Source: Cellulomonas sp. C5510
GTDB lineage: Bacteria > Actinomycetota > Actinomycetes > Actinomycetales > Cellulomonadaceae
Reading direction: 5' to 3'
Length of the DNA stretch: 64,000 nucleotides
Assembly (NCBI RefSeq): GCF_019797765.1
Contig: NZ_CP081862.1
Span: 1,674,001 to 1,738,000 of the forward strand
Shown here piece by piece: positions 16,349 to 25,475 of this stretch. The notes under the pieces were generated by a model. That model worked only from the letters and a program-made list of their open reading frames with translations. It did not search any database and was not told the origin of the DNA. Positions within the stretch are counted from its first letter, which is position 1. The number at the start of each line of letters is the position of its first letter. A program made the translations under genes and the position numbers.

Positions 16349-16797
16349 ACGGACTGCTCGCTCGGGCCCGACGTCGCGGCGGCCGTCCCTCGGACGAGGG
16401 GTCGACGGTCGTCGAGGTCGTCATCCTCGCCCCGGCTCTTGCCCTCTTCCTCGGTCTCATCGTCGCCGGCGGGCGGCTCGCCGTGGCCCACCAGGCGGTC
16501 GAGGCGGCTGCTGCCCAGGCCGCGCGGTCGGCGTCCATCGCGCGTACCCAGGACGAGGCGCTGACCTCAGCGCAGGCGGCGGCCGTCTCGGCGCTGGGTG
16601 CCCAGGGTCTGAACTGCGTCGCCAGCGACGTGAGCGTCGACGTCGCCGGCTTCGCCACACCGGCCGGGACGCCGGCCTCGGTCGGGGCGACCGTGACGTG
16701 CCAGGTTCCGCTCGCCGACACCCTGCCCGGCCTTCCTGGCTCGGTCGGTGTGACGGCCACGGTCCGCTCGGCCCTCGACACGTACCGAGAGCGGTGA
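16345..16797 (+). CDS. TadE-family pseudopilin
   Basis: A 150-residue protein with the TadE pattern DEGSTVVEVVILAPALALFLGLIVAGGRLAVAHQAVEAAAAQAAR. It keeps the glutamate after the hydrophobic segment start. The C-terminal domain has two cysteines in NCVASDVSVDV and VTCQVPL that could form a disulfide outside the cell. Its ATG overlaps the previous stop (ATGA). It is one of three consecutive TadE/TadG-like proteins. Confidence 0.82.
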   Translation: MNGLLARARRRGGRPSDEGSTVVEVVILAPALALFLGLIVAGGRLAVAHQAVEAAAAQAARSASIARTQDEALTSAQAAAVSALGAQGLNCVASDVSVDVAGFATPAGTPASVGATVTCQVPLADTLPGLPGSVGVTATVRSALDTYRER

Positions 16798-16802
16798 CCG
16801 CC

Positions 16803-17252
16803 ATGTCCACGACCGTCGTGCGCCGTCGGTTCGCCCAGGACGATTCCGAGCGTGGCTCGGCCACCATCTGGATGATCACGACCGCGCTGACGATGGTGCT
16901 GCTGGTCGGGCTGGCGGTGGACCTCGGTGGGCAGGTCCTGGCGAAGCAGCACGCACAGGTGGTCGCGTTCGAGGCGGCCCGCGCCGGAGGCCAGCAGCTC
17001 CAGGGTCCTGCTGCGGTGCTCGGCCAGGGGGCGGTGGTCGACCCGGTCCTCGCGGTCGCGGCCGCCACCACGTACATCGCGGGCACGCCCGAGGTCGTCG
17101 GCACGGCCAGCGTCGTCGGCGACCGCGTCGTGGTGGACACCGTGACGACCTACCAGACGCGGTTCTTGTCGATCGTCGGGATCCAGCAGCTCACCGTCAC
17201 CGGCCACGCCGAGGCGCGGACCGTGCGCGCTGTGGAGGGAGTCGTCGGATGA
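16803..17252 (+). CDS. TadE/TadG-like pilus protein (short)
   Basis: A 149-residue protein with SERGSATIWMITTALTMVLLVGLAVDLGGQVLAKQHAQVVAFEAARAG, the single N-terminal helix typical of TadG/Flp-associated proteins (VDLG motif). It lacks the long von Willebrand A-type domain of full TadG, so it is a short form. A GTG at 16794 overlapping the preceding stop would add three residues. It is followed by a 4-base overlap with the LysM gene. Confidence 0.8.
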   Translation: MSTTVVRRRFAQDDSERGSATIWMITTALTMVLLVGLAVDLGGQVLAKQHAQVVAFEAARAGGQQLQGPAAVLGQGAVVDPVLAVAAATTYIAGTPEVVGTASVVGDRVVVDTVTTYQTRFLSIVGIQQLTVTGHAEARTVRAVEGVVG

Positions 17253-20200
17253 GACTGCGCGCCCGCCTGGTCGGCCTCGTCGCCAGCATCGTGCTGATCG
17301 GCGTGCTCGTCGCGGTCCCGGCAGCTCTCCTTCGGGTGGGCGTCGACGTCATCCCGAGCGAGGTACCCAGTCTCGGGCAGGTCTGGGACGCCCTGCGGTC
17401 GCCCGACGACGGCACGCTCCTACTGCTGGCCGTCACGGTCGTCGCATGGCTGGCCTGGGTGGCCCTGGGCGCGAGCATCGTGCTCGAAGTCGTGGCTCGC
17501 CTCCGAGGAGTCCGCGCGCCGCGCATCCCGGGCCTGCACCTTCCGCAGGTCGCCGCACGGCAGCTCGTGAACGCGGCGACGCTGCTGTTCGTAGCAGTCC
17601 CCTCGGTAAGCATGACCGTCGCCGGAGCTGCGACGGCCCACGCAGCGGTGACGAACGACATCGTCGACGCGCCGGTCGTCACGGAGTCGAACGAGGTCCC
17701 CGACGAGGATGTCTCCGCGCGTGCGCCGTCCACCTACATGGTCCGGCCCGGTGACAGCCTGTCGGCGATCGCCCGGGACCAGCTCGGTGATGCCGATCGG
17801 TGGCCGGAGCTGGTTCAGCTCAACCCCGTCGTCGCCGACGACCCGGACCTGATCTACGCGGGCACGGTGCTGCTGCTGCCGCCCGTTGCGCCCCCGGCGA
17901 CGCCCACGCGCACGTATACCGTGCAGCCGGGCGACACCCTGTCGAGCATCGCCGCCCGTGAGCTCGGGGACGCCGACCGTTACCCGGAGATCTTCGAGGC
18001 CAGCACGAACACTGTGCAGCCCGACGGTCGACGGGTGACCGACCCGGATGTGATCGACATCGGTCAGGTGCTGACCATCCCAGGCACCGTGGAACCGGTC
18101 GCTGCCCCGACCGACCCGCCGCCCGCTGCAGCGAACCCCGAGTCCGACGCAGCGCCGGCACCGGACGTCGCTTTGCCCGAGCCCAGCGACGTTCCGACGA
18201 GTACGCACCGTGCACCCGAGCCCGTTCCTTCCGGTGCCGCACAAGTCGACGCGCCGGAGTGGGACGAGGATGACGGCGCCACCGCCCCGCCGTGGCTGGT
18301 CGCCGGCCTTGCGGGTGGCGGCGCGGTGCTCGCGGGTTCCCTGTTCTTGCTGCGCGCTCGCCGTCGCCGTGCCCGGTCCCGTGCCCGACGACCGGGGCGG
18401 ACCCTCGCCGCCCCCGCGGCCGTCCTCGCACCGGTCGAGAAGACGATCACCGCCGTCGGCGCGGTCACTGCCCCCACGGTCCAGCACATGGATGCCGTCC
18501 TGCGCCGTCTGGCTGCCGCGGTCGCTCGGGACGGCGGCACCATGCCCGATCTCGCGGCGGTCGAGCTATCGGCGAGCCACGTCATCCTGCATCTGAGAGT
18601 GCCCACGAAGCTAGGCGAGCCGTGGGTCGCAAGCTCGGACGGGTGTCACTGGGGTGTCCCGGCCACGGCGCCACTCGACGAGGTCGGACCCCACGTCGAC
18701 GACCATCCCGCGCCCTACCCGCTCCTAGCCACTATCGGGGTCGGGGACGACGAGGCGGTGTGGCTGCTCAACGTCGAGAATCTCGCCGTGTCCATCACCG
18801 GTGACCCGACCTACGGACTGGACCTCGCGCGCTACCTCGTCGCAGAGATCGCGTGTAATCCATGGTCGGCCGGCGTCCGAGTCGAGTGCGTGGGCGTCGG
18901 CCATGAGCTTGAGGGGCTCAACCCCGATCGAGTCACGGTGCATGAGCCGCCCGACGACGATGGCGATCTGATCGAGGACGCTCTGGCGGAGGCTGTCCGC
19001 ATCCTCGGAAACGCGGACGTCGCTGGTGTCGATGTCGTCACCGCGCGTGCCACCCAGGTGGGGGCAGACGCCTGGACTGCCCGGATGATCGTGCTCGACG
19101 CCACCACGACACACCCCGCTCTCGACGAGTTGCTCAGCCTCGTCAGCGCCCATCCGGGACGTACCGGCACCTGCGTCGTACTCAACGGCTCACGTCCGAA
19201 TGCTCCCGGCATCGTTCTGGACGTCACCGCCGCGGGGCGAGTCAAGCTCGCCAGTGCTGGTCTCGACCTCGTGGCTGTCGGGCTGACCAGTGACGAGGCA
19301 CAAGGTTGCGCCAGTCTCTTGGCACAGAGTGAGCAGATCGACCCCGTCGCTGTACCCGTCGACGACCAGGCCACCCAGGGTTGGCGGTCCTTCGCCGACC
19401 AGGCTGGCGCACTTCGGGAAGAGCACACCCTGCCGCGAGAAGCGCCAGACCATAGCGACAGCGAACCCCCTGCCAGCACGGTTCTGAGCGAACCAGACGA
19501 GCTGTACCTGGGTACTTCAGCCACGACGGCGGAGGACCTGCAGACCCTCGCACCCAGGGTCGAAACGACCGTGCGCCACGACGTCGAGGATGCCGACCCT
19601 GGGCTTGACGAGGACATCGATGCCTGGTTCGCCGAGTCAAGCCGCCTACCGAAGCTGCGTCTGCTCGGCCCGGTGCGCGCCACTACCCGCGGCAAGCCGT
19701 TGCTCAAGCGCAAGCCCTACATGACCGAGCTGCTGACGTTCATCGCCCTGCATCCCCACGGTGCCACTCCCAGTGAGGTCGCGGAGGCCTTCGGCATCAA
19801 CTCGGCCAAGGTCCGTGAGTACGTCCGCCTCGTGCGCGAATGGCTCGGTACCAACCCCCGTACCGGCGAACCGCACCTGCCCGACGCGCGCCTCGCGCAA
19901 GGGACGCTGCACCGCGGAACTGCTGTGTACGAAGTGGTCGACCTACTCGTCGACCTCGACCTGTTCCGTCGTCTGCGCGTCCGCGGGCAGTCGCGCGGTA
20001 CCGACGGCATCGAGGACCTGCGCACCGCGCTACGGCTGGTCGAGGGCCGCCCGTTCGACGCCCCAGTCCAGCGCCGGGCCGGTGGCGGGTGGACCTGGCT
20101 CGTCGACGGTGACCGACTCGACGAGCACGCCGTCGTCGCCGTCGTCGACGTCGCCCACCTCGTCGTCACACATGCTCTCGCCACGGGCGACATGGTCGCC

Positions 20201-20431
20201 GCCCGCATGGCCGCCGACACAGCAGCGATGGCCGCCCCGTTCGAGGAGATCCCGCGGCTAGACCTGGCCGCAGTGGCTACCGCCGAGGGGCGGCATGCTG
20301 AGGCGGGGCGAATCATCCGCGACGAGATCGCCAACCGTAGCGACGACGAAGGTGCACCACCCGACCTCGTCGACCGCACCGAACGGATCCTTGAAGGACG
20401 TATGGGTTGGCCCACCAACAGGGCATCCTGA
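17249..20431 (+). CDS. Large membrane protein with two LysM domains and a cytoplasmic BTAD-like module
   Basis: A 1060-residue protein closing the Tad operon. Three hydrophobic segments lie at about 8-30, 56-82 and 108-131. They are followed by two LysM domains (about 162-211, YMVRPGDSLSAIARDQLGD; about 222-278, YTVQPGDTLSSIAARELGD), an Ala/Pro linker, a fourth membrane segment at about 348-369 and a basic stop-transfer patch. The remaining ~690 residues would be cytoplasmic. Near residue 800 a winged-helix-like unit (KPYMTELLTFIALHPHGATPSEVAEAFGI) precedes a bacterial transcriptional activator (BTAD) repeat at the C-terminus. Family precedent: LysM/BTAD proteins occur in actinobacterial Tad loci. 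A wall-sensing signalling role is my inference. The ATG overlaps the previous stop. Confidence 0.85.
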   Translation: MRLRARLVGLVASIVLIGVLVAVPAALLRVGVDVIPSEVPSLGQVWDALRSPDDGTLLLLAVTVVAWLAWVALGASIVLEVVARLRGVRAPRIPGLHLPQVAARQLVNAATLLFVAVPSVSMTVAGAATAHAAVTNDIVDAPVVTESNEVPDEDVSARAPSTYMVRPGDSLSAIARDQLGDADRWPELVQLNPVVADDPDLIYAGTVLLLPPVAPPATPTRTYTVQPGDTLSSIAARELGDADRYPEIFEASTNTVQPDGRRVTDPDVIDIGQVLTIPGTVEPVAAPTDPPPAAANPESDAAPAPDVALPEPSDVPTSTHRAPEPVPSGAAQVDAPEWDEDDGATAPPWLVAGLAGGGAVLAGSLFLLRARRRRARSRARRPGRTLAAPAAVLAPVEKTITAVGAVTAPTVQHMDAVLRRLAAAVARDGGTMPDLAAVELSASHVILHLRVPTKLGEPWVASSDGCHWGVPATAPLDEVGPHVDDHPAPYPLLATIGVGDDEAVWLLNVENLAVSITGDPTYGLDLARYLVAEIACNPWSAGVRVECVGVGHELEGLNPDRVTVHEPPDDDGDLIEDALAEAVRILGNADVAGVDVVTARATQVGADAWTARMIVLDATTTHPALDELLSLVSAHPGRTGTCVVLNGSRPNAPGIVLDVTAAGRVKLASAGLDLVAVGLTSDEAQGCASLLAQSEQIDPVAVPVDDQATQGWRSFADQAGALREEHTLPREAPDHSDSEPPASTVLSEPDELYLGTSATTAEDLQTLAPRVETTVRHDVEDADPGLDEDIDAWFAESSRLPKLRLLGPVRATTRGKPLLKRKPYMTELLTFIALHPHGATPSEVAEAFGINSAKVREYVRLVREWLGTNPRTGEPHLPDARLAQGTLHRGTAVYEVVDLLVDLDLFRRLRVRGQSRGTDGIEDLRTALRLVEGRPFDAPVQRRAGGGWTWLVDGDRLDEHAVVAVVDVAHLVVTHALATGDMVAARMAADTAAMAAPFEEIPRLDLAAVATAEGRHAEAGRIIRDEIANRSDDEGAPPDLVDRTERILEGRMGWPTNRAS

Positions 20432-20514
20432 GCGCTCTGGTTTGGGAGGAGGCAAGGGATGTCGTCGAGGGGCGGGCGAGGCACTGCAACTTGCCCCGTC
20501 GCTTCGCTGTGAGG

Positions 20515-22650
20515 TCAATGCCCACCAAGGCTGACTTGATGTCGTTCCTGATCCGGTGAGGTGATCGGTGCGCCCGAAGGCTCTGCGCCGATTCGCGCCG
20601 CGGCGGGGCGGCGGGCCGCGCGGATGCCGTTGCCGATGACGATGACCTCGGCGATCTCGTGAACGAGGACGACCCCGGCCAGGCCGAGTACGCCGAACAA
20701 CGCCAGCGGGAACAGGCCGACGATGATCGCCAATGCGAGGCCGATGTTGACAGTCATGATCCGCCGGCCCCGCCGGGCGTGGGTGAGGGCGGCGGGGATG
20801 AGGCGAAGGTCGTGGCCGGTGAAGGCGACGTCGGCTGACTCGACCGCCGCGGCCGAGCCGGTGGCGCCCATCGCGATGCCGACGGTCGCTGTCGCCAGGG
20901 CGGGGGCGTCGTTGATGCCGTCGCCGACCATCGCCGTCGGCGCCCTGGTGGCCAGCTCGGTGATCGCGGCGGCCTTGTCGGTGGGAAGCTGTTCGGCGCG
21001 GACGTCGTTGATGCCGGCCTGGGCGGCGATCGCGTGAGCGGTGCGGGCGTTGTCGCCGGTGAGCATGAGCGTGCCGATGCCCTGGGCGTGGAGCAACCGC
21101 ACGGTCTCGGCCGCTTCTGGCCGCAGCTCGTCGCGTGCCCCGATCAGGCCGGCGACCTGTCCGTCGGTCTCGACGACCACGACGGTCATTCCCGCCGCTG
21201 CCAGCTCGTCGGCGTCCGGGCCCAGGGTGGCGGGGTCGATCCAGCGGGGACTGCCGACTCGCACGGTGCGGGTGCCGACGCGGCCGAGGATGCCGTGCCC
21301 GGCATCCTCGCTAACGTCCTCGGCAGCAGGGGTGTGCGGTGCGGTGGCTGTGATCGCCGCCGCGAGCGGGTGGCTGCTGGTGGCCTCGACGGCCGCGGCC
21401 CAGCCCAGCACCTCCTGGCGGGTGAACCCGGGCGCGGTGCGGGCCTCGGTGACCTGGGGGCGGCCCTGGGTGAGGGTGCCGGTCTTGTCGAACGCGACGG
21501 TCCGGATGGTGCCGAACTGCTCGAACGCGGCCCCGGACTTGATGACCACCCCGAACTTCGACGCGGACCCGATCGCGCTGATGACGGTGACCGGCACGGC
21601 GATGGCCAGCGCGCACGGGGAGGCTGCGACCAGCACGACCAGGGCACGTTCGACCCACGTCTCCGGGTCCCCGGCCGCGATCCCGAACACGGCGACCAGG
21701 GCAGCGGCGATCAGCACGGTAGGGACCAGGGGGCGGGCGATCCGGTCGGCCAGGCGGGCGCGCTGACCCTTGCGGGCGTGGGCCTGCTCGACCAGCGCGA
21801 CGATCTGCGTCAGCGAGTTGTCCCGCCCGTCGGCGGTGGCCTCCACCAGCAGGCTGCCAGACCCGTTGACCGCCCCGGCGGGCACGACGTCTCCGGGGCC
21901 GACCTCGACCGGGATGGACTCGCCGGTGACAGCGGAGGTGTCGATGCTGGACCGTCCCTCGGCCACGACCCCGTCGGTCGCGATGCGTTCCCCGGCTCCG
22001 ATCATCAGCACGTCCAGCTCTCGGACCTGCGCGACCGGGACCGTGACGTCTCCACCTATCCGTGACAGACGGGCCGTCTGCGGGATGAGGGACAGCAGGG
22101 CGCGCAGCCCCTCCCTCGCGCGGTCCATCGCTCGGTCTTCCAACGCCTCCGCGAGCGAGAAGAGGAACGCGAGCGTTGCTGCTTCCCCGACATGGCCCAG
22201 CAGCACGGCCCCGACGGCGGCGATGGTCATCAACAAGCCCACGCCCAGCCGGCCTCGCGCCAGGCGCCGGAGCGCTCCGGGCACGAACGTCCACCCGCCG
22301 GCAAGCAGCGCCACCCACTGCGCCACCAGCGCGGCATCGCCGGAGCCGGTCCACCCCAGGGCGTAGCCCGCTGCGAGGAACGCCCCGGAGACCACCGACG
22401 GCAGCAGCGCGACGTCCCGCCACCACGGCGGCCTGACCTCGGGCTCCTCACCCGCACCCGACGCCCGACCGGCCGGGTCGCGTCCGCAGCAGGCATCACC
22501 GTCATCGTGCACCGCCGGTGCGGTATCGACCGGGCCGCAGCAGGCGTCGCCAGACGTGTGCAAAGAACCGACGCTGATCCGAGTCGCCGGCATCCGGGCC
22601 GTCCCGGCCGAGTGGCTCGCCTCGTCCGGCCCGCAGCACCCCTCGCTCAC
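20515..22650 (-). CDS. P1B-type heavy-metal ATPase with Cys-rich N-terminus (CmtR-linked, CtpG-like)
   Basis: A 711-residue metal-exporting ATPase. The N-terminus has three CCG units at Cys5-6, 37-38 and 54-55 in place of a heavy-metal-associated domain. The transmembrane metal motif is SPC (VAASPCALAIAVPV, near residue 344), the phosphorylation motif DKTGTLTQG near 385, HP motif SSHPLAAAI, and GDGINDAPALATATVGIAMG. The last helix carries VLVHEIAEVIVIGNGIRA. The SPC form differs from the CPC of most Cd/Zn/Pb exporters. Regulator type (CmtR) points to cadmium or lead. ATG overlaps the regulator stop (ATGA). Confidence 0.9.
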   Translation of the reverse strand: MSEGCCGPDEASHSAGTARMPATRISVGSLHTSGDACCGPVDTAPAVHDDGDACCGRDPAGRASGAGEEPEVRPPWWRDVALLPSVVSGAFLAAGYALGWTGSGDAALVAQWVALLAGGWTFVPGALRRLARGRLGVGLLMTIAAVGAVLLGHVGEAATLAFLFSLAEALEDRAMDRAREGLRALLSLIPQTARLSRIGGDVTVPVAQVRELDVLMIGAGERIATDGVVAEGRSSIDTSAVTGESIPVEVGPGDVVPAGAVNGSGSLLVEATADGRDNSLTQIVALVEQAHARKGQRARLADRIARPLVPTVLIAAALVAVFGIAAGDPETWVERALVVLVAASPCALAIAVPVTVISAIGSASKFGVVIKSGAAFEQFGTIRTVAFDKTGTLTQGRPQVTEARTAPGFTRQEVLGWAAAVEATSSHPLAAAITATAPHTPAAEDVSEDAGHGILGRVGTRTVRVGSPRWIDPATLGPDADELAAAGMTVVVVETDGQVAGLIGARDELRPEAAETVRLLHAQGIGTLMLTGDNARTAHAIAAQAGINDVRAEQLPTDKAAAITELATRAPTAMVGDGINDAPALATATVGIAMGATGSAAAVESADVAFTGHDLRLIPAALTHARRGRRIMTVNIGLALAIIVGLFPLALFGVLGLAGVVLVHEIAEVIVIGNGIRAARRPAAARIGAEPSGAPITSPDQERHQVSLGGH

Positions 22651-23009
22651 CGCGACACCTCATCGGTGTCGCAGCAGCCCGGCACCGAGCACGTCGGGTC
22701 CAGGCACGGCACGCTCTCATCGACTGCCAGCGTCACGTCGACCAGTGCGGTCAGCGCTGCAGCGATGTGCGGGTCGGCGATCTCGTAACGCGTCTGCCGG
22801 CCCTCGGGCTCGGCGACCACGATCCCGCATCCCCGCAGACAAGCAAGATGGTTCGACACGTTCGTGCGGGTCAGCCCCAGCTCATGCGCGAGCTGCGCCG
22901 GATACCCCGGACCCTCCAGCAGCGACAGCAGGATCCGCGACCGGGTGGGGTCGGCCATCGCCCGCCCCAACCGGTTCATCACGCCCACCCGAGAAGCAAC
23001 AGTCAGCAT
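22647..23009 (-). CDS. cmtR: CmtR-type ArsR/SmtB metal-sensing repressor, copy 1
   Basis: A 120-residue ArsR-family repressor. The mycobacterial CmtR Cd/Pb ligands Cys57, Cys61 and Cys102 are conserved at exactly these positions (HLACLRGCG and VPCLDP). Extra cysteines at 107, 112 and 113 sit in a C-terminal tail. The recognition helix is LTRTNVSNHLACLRGCG. It is cotranscribed with the P1B ATPase and should release its promoter when Cd or Pb binds. A dyad GTCAG-N6-CTGAC overlaps the ATG, and TAAGGT six bases before the ATG suggests a leaderless transcript. Confidence 0.9.
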   Translation of the reverse strand: MLTVASRVGVMNRLGRAMADPTRSRILLSLLEGPGYPAQLAHELGLTRTNVSNHLACLRGCGIVVAEPEGRQTRYEIADPHIAAALTALVDVTLAVDESVPCLDPTCSVPGCCDTDEVSR

Positions 23010-23036
23010 GTACTGACCTTACAGCGAAGGCTGACC
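23002..23036. promoter_or_regulatory. Putative CmtR operator/promoter, copy 1
   Basis: GTCAG (23002-23006), N6, CTGAC (23013-23017) forms a dyad across the CmtR start codon. The half CTGACC (23013-23018) recurs 18 bases on at 23031-23036. On the minus strand TAAGGT, six bases before the ATG, could be the -10 element of a leaderless transcript. The same arrangement with the same spacings occurs before the second CmtR copy at 31543-31577. That conservation, not a known consensus, is the support. Confidence 0.6.
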
Positions 23037-23119
23037 TATCGAGGGTGCTCGGCCCCAGTCTGATGCCGAACCACACAGAAGCGTCAGACACGAGGGCCCT
23101 TGTCGGAGGCAGCAACACT

Positions 23120-23155
23120 CCCTTAGTGTCTGCGTATGGGTGAAGATACTAAGGG
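23120..23155. promoter_or_regulatory. Inverted repeat spanning start codon of NmtR-like gene
   Basis: CCCTTAGT (23120-23127) and ACTAAGGG (23148-23155) are perfect 8-bp arms around a 20-base spacer containing the ATG at 23136. Arm centres are 28 bp apart, so a protein bound to both would cover the ribosome-binding region. It is a candidate autoregulatory operator. Confidence 0.4.
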
Positions 23156-23531
23156 TTGCGCGTTCGGTGTGGAGAGCGAGTACGTGGATCTGGCCGCGGA
23201 GGTGTTCTCGCTGTTGTCGGATGCGACGCGGATCCGGTTGATCCTGGCGTTGCGGGCCGGTGAGCTGTCGGTGGGTGGGTTGGCCGAGGTGGTGGGCAAG
23301 TCTCCGACGGTGGTCTCGCAGCATCTGGCGAAGCTGCGTTGGGCGAAGGTGGTGCAGGCGCGTCAGGACGGTACGCGGGTGTTCTACAGCCTGATCGACG
23401 AGCACGCACGCGAGTTGGTCGACCACGCGGTGTTCCAGGCAGAGCACGTGGTGGACGTGATCCCTCGTCACCACCTGGAGGGGCACCCGTCCCCACGTGA
23501 GCTGGCGGGACGTGCGGGGGGCACGGCATGA
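23136..23531 (+). CDS. ArsR/SmtB-family metal sensor, NmtR-like
   Basis: A 131-residue ArsR repressor. The helix-turn-helix is VGGLAEVVGKSPTVVSQHLAKLRWAKVV. The last helix holds an alpha-5-type metal site: Asp88, His90 and His104, with His112, His113 and His117 in the C-terminal tail. This resembles the Ni/Co sensor NmtR and Zn sensors of the SmtB type; the fourth canonical alpha-5 ligand is Gln101 here. The stop overlaps the next ATPase gene (ATGA), so it regulates that gene. The start codon lies inside an 8-bp inverted repeat, a likely operator. Confidence 0.88.
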   Translation: MGEDTKGCAFGVESEYVDLAAEVFSLLSDATRIRLILALRAGELSVGGLAEVVGKSPTVVSQHLAKLRWAKVVQARQDGTRVFYSLIDEHARELVDHAVFQAEHVVDVIPRHHLEGHPSPRELAGRAGGTA

Positions 23532-25475
23532 GCGTGTCGCCCGATGTGCGTCCGGTGGTGGTGCCCGCGGCGCGGGTTGCCGTAGCCCGCGGCGACAGCT
23601 TGTGGAGCCGGGTCGACCGGGGTGACCTGGTGCGGACCGCCTTCGTGGCCGCGTGCGCCGTGGCGTTGCTGGCCGGGTTGACCGGGCCGTGGCCAGCGGT
23701 GCCGCTCGTGGCAGTGGGCCGGCCTGGTGGTGGGGTGCTGGCCGATCCTGGTCGAGGCGTGGGAGGACGTGCGGGGCCGGCGGATGAGCATGGAGCTGTC
23801 CATGCTGATCGCGATCGTCGCGGCTGCGGCGATCGGGGAGTGGGTCACCGCGGTGGTGGTCACCGCGTTCGTGCTGGCGGCCGAGATCCTCGAGGACCTG
23901 TCGATGGACCGTGGCCGGGACGCGCTGACCGACCTGATGTCGTTCCTGCCGTCGGACGCGCAGGTCCGTGAGGGCGACCAGGTGCGCACGGTCCCTCTAG
24001 GTGACGTGCGTGTGGGGCAGACGGTGGTGGTCTCGCCGGGCGGCCGCGTGCCGGTCGACGGCACGGTGGTGGCCGGGCGGTCGAGCCTGGACCAGTCGCG
24101 GATCACCGGGGAGTCGCTGCCGGTCGACGTGGCGGCGGGCGATCGGGTGTACGCCGGGTCGGTCAACCAGGTGGGGGCGCTGGAGGTCACTGCGGAGAAG
24201 GTCGGTGCCGAGTCGTCCTACGGGCAGATCATCGACGCGGTGCGCGCCGCGCAGTCCTCCCAGGCACCGGTCCAGCGGCTGGCGGACCGGTTCGCGGGGT
24301 ACCTGGTCTACCTCGCACTCGGCGGGGCGCTGATCACCTACGTCGTGACCCGTGACATCACCGCGACCATCTCGGTGGTCATCGTGGCCGGTGCGTGCGG
24401 CATCGCCGCCGGCACACCCCTGGCCGTGCTCGGCGCGATCGGGCGCGCCGCACGCACCGGCGCGTTCATCAAGGACGGCGCCCACCTCGAGGCCCTGTCG
24501 GCGGTCGACACGATCGTCTTCGACAAGACCGGCACCCTGACCGAAGGTGCCCCGCGGGTCGTGGGCGTGCACCCCGGCCCGGGTCGCAGCGAGCAGGACG
24601 TGCTGGCCATGGCGGCGGCGGCCGAGCTGTACTCCGAACACCCCCTGGGCCAGGCCATCGTCGACCACGCACGCACCCGCGGCCTGAGCCCGAGCCAGCC
24701 GGAGTCCTTCGACTACGAGCCCGGCCGTGGCCTGTCCGCACAGGTGGACGACGCGCTCGTCCAGGTCGGCAACGCCACCCTGGTCCCCGGGGCGCCCACC
24801 GACCGGGATACGGACCCCGGCCAGGCGACCTCCACGCACGTGCACGTGGCCGTCGACGGACAGTTCATCGGCACCATCGCCCTGGCCGACACCGTGCGCC
24901 CCTCGGCGCGCCGGTGCGTGGACGACCTTCACTCCATGGGACTGCGGGTCGTGATGCTCACCGGTGACAGCCAGGCCACCGGGCTTGCCGTCGCAGCACA
25001 GCTGGGCATCGACAATGTGCGCACCGACCTGCTGCCGGGCGACAAGCTCGCCGCGATCGACGCCGAGCGGGCCGTCGGCCACAAGGTCGCCATGGTCGGT
25101 GACGGCGTCAACGACGCACCGGCGCTGGCCCGCGCCACGGTCGGGATCGCGATGGGAAGCGGCACCGAGGTCGCCCGTCAGAGCGCCGACATCGTCCTGA
25201 TCAGCTCCGACCTGACCGACCTGACCCGCACCGTGCAGGTCGCCCGCCGGACCCGAGGCGTCGTCAAGGCCAACTTCGTCGGCACCATCGCCATCGACCT
25301 CGTCGGCATGGTCCTGGCCGCGTTCGGCCTGCTCGGCCCCGTCCTGGCAGCGATCATCCACGTAGGCAGCGAGTCGGCGTTCATCCTCAACTCCGCCCGC
25401 CTCATCCCCGGCCGTCGCGCCGATCGATCCCGCGTCGGGAGCTCATCGGTCGTAGACCAGGTGGCCAGGCCGTGA
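23528..25475 (+). CDS. P1B-type metal ATPase with unusual membrane motif; frameshifted near codon 62
   Basis: About 650 residues once frames are joined. Codons from the ATG at 23528 encode a good N-terminus with a membrane segment (AFVAACAVALLAGLTG). The frame then breaks between about 23700 and 23715. Deleting one base near 23713 restores VAWAGLVVGCWPILVEAWEDV and leads into an intact ATPase running to 25475. Motifs: ITGESLPV, DKTGTLTEG, SEHPLGQAI, GDGVNDAPALARATVGIAMG. The position that holds CPC or SPC in P1B ATPases reads GACGIAAGTPLAVLG, and the last helix reads HVGSESAFILNSARL. As written the protein would be truncated; sequencing error or true inactivation are both possible. Metal is unknown, perhaps Ni, Co or Zn from its regulator. 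Confidence 0.75.
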
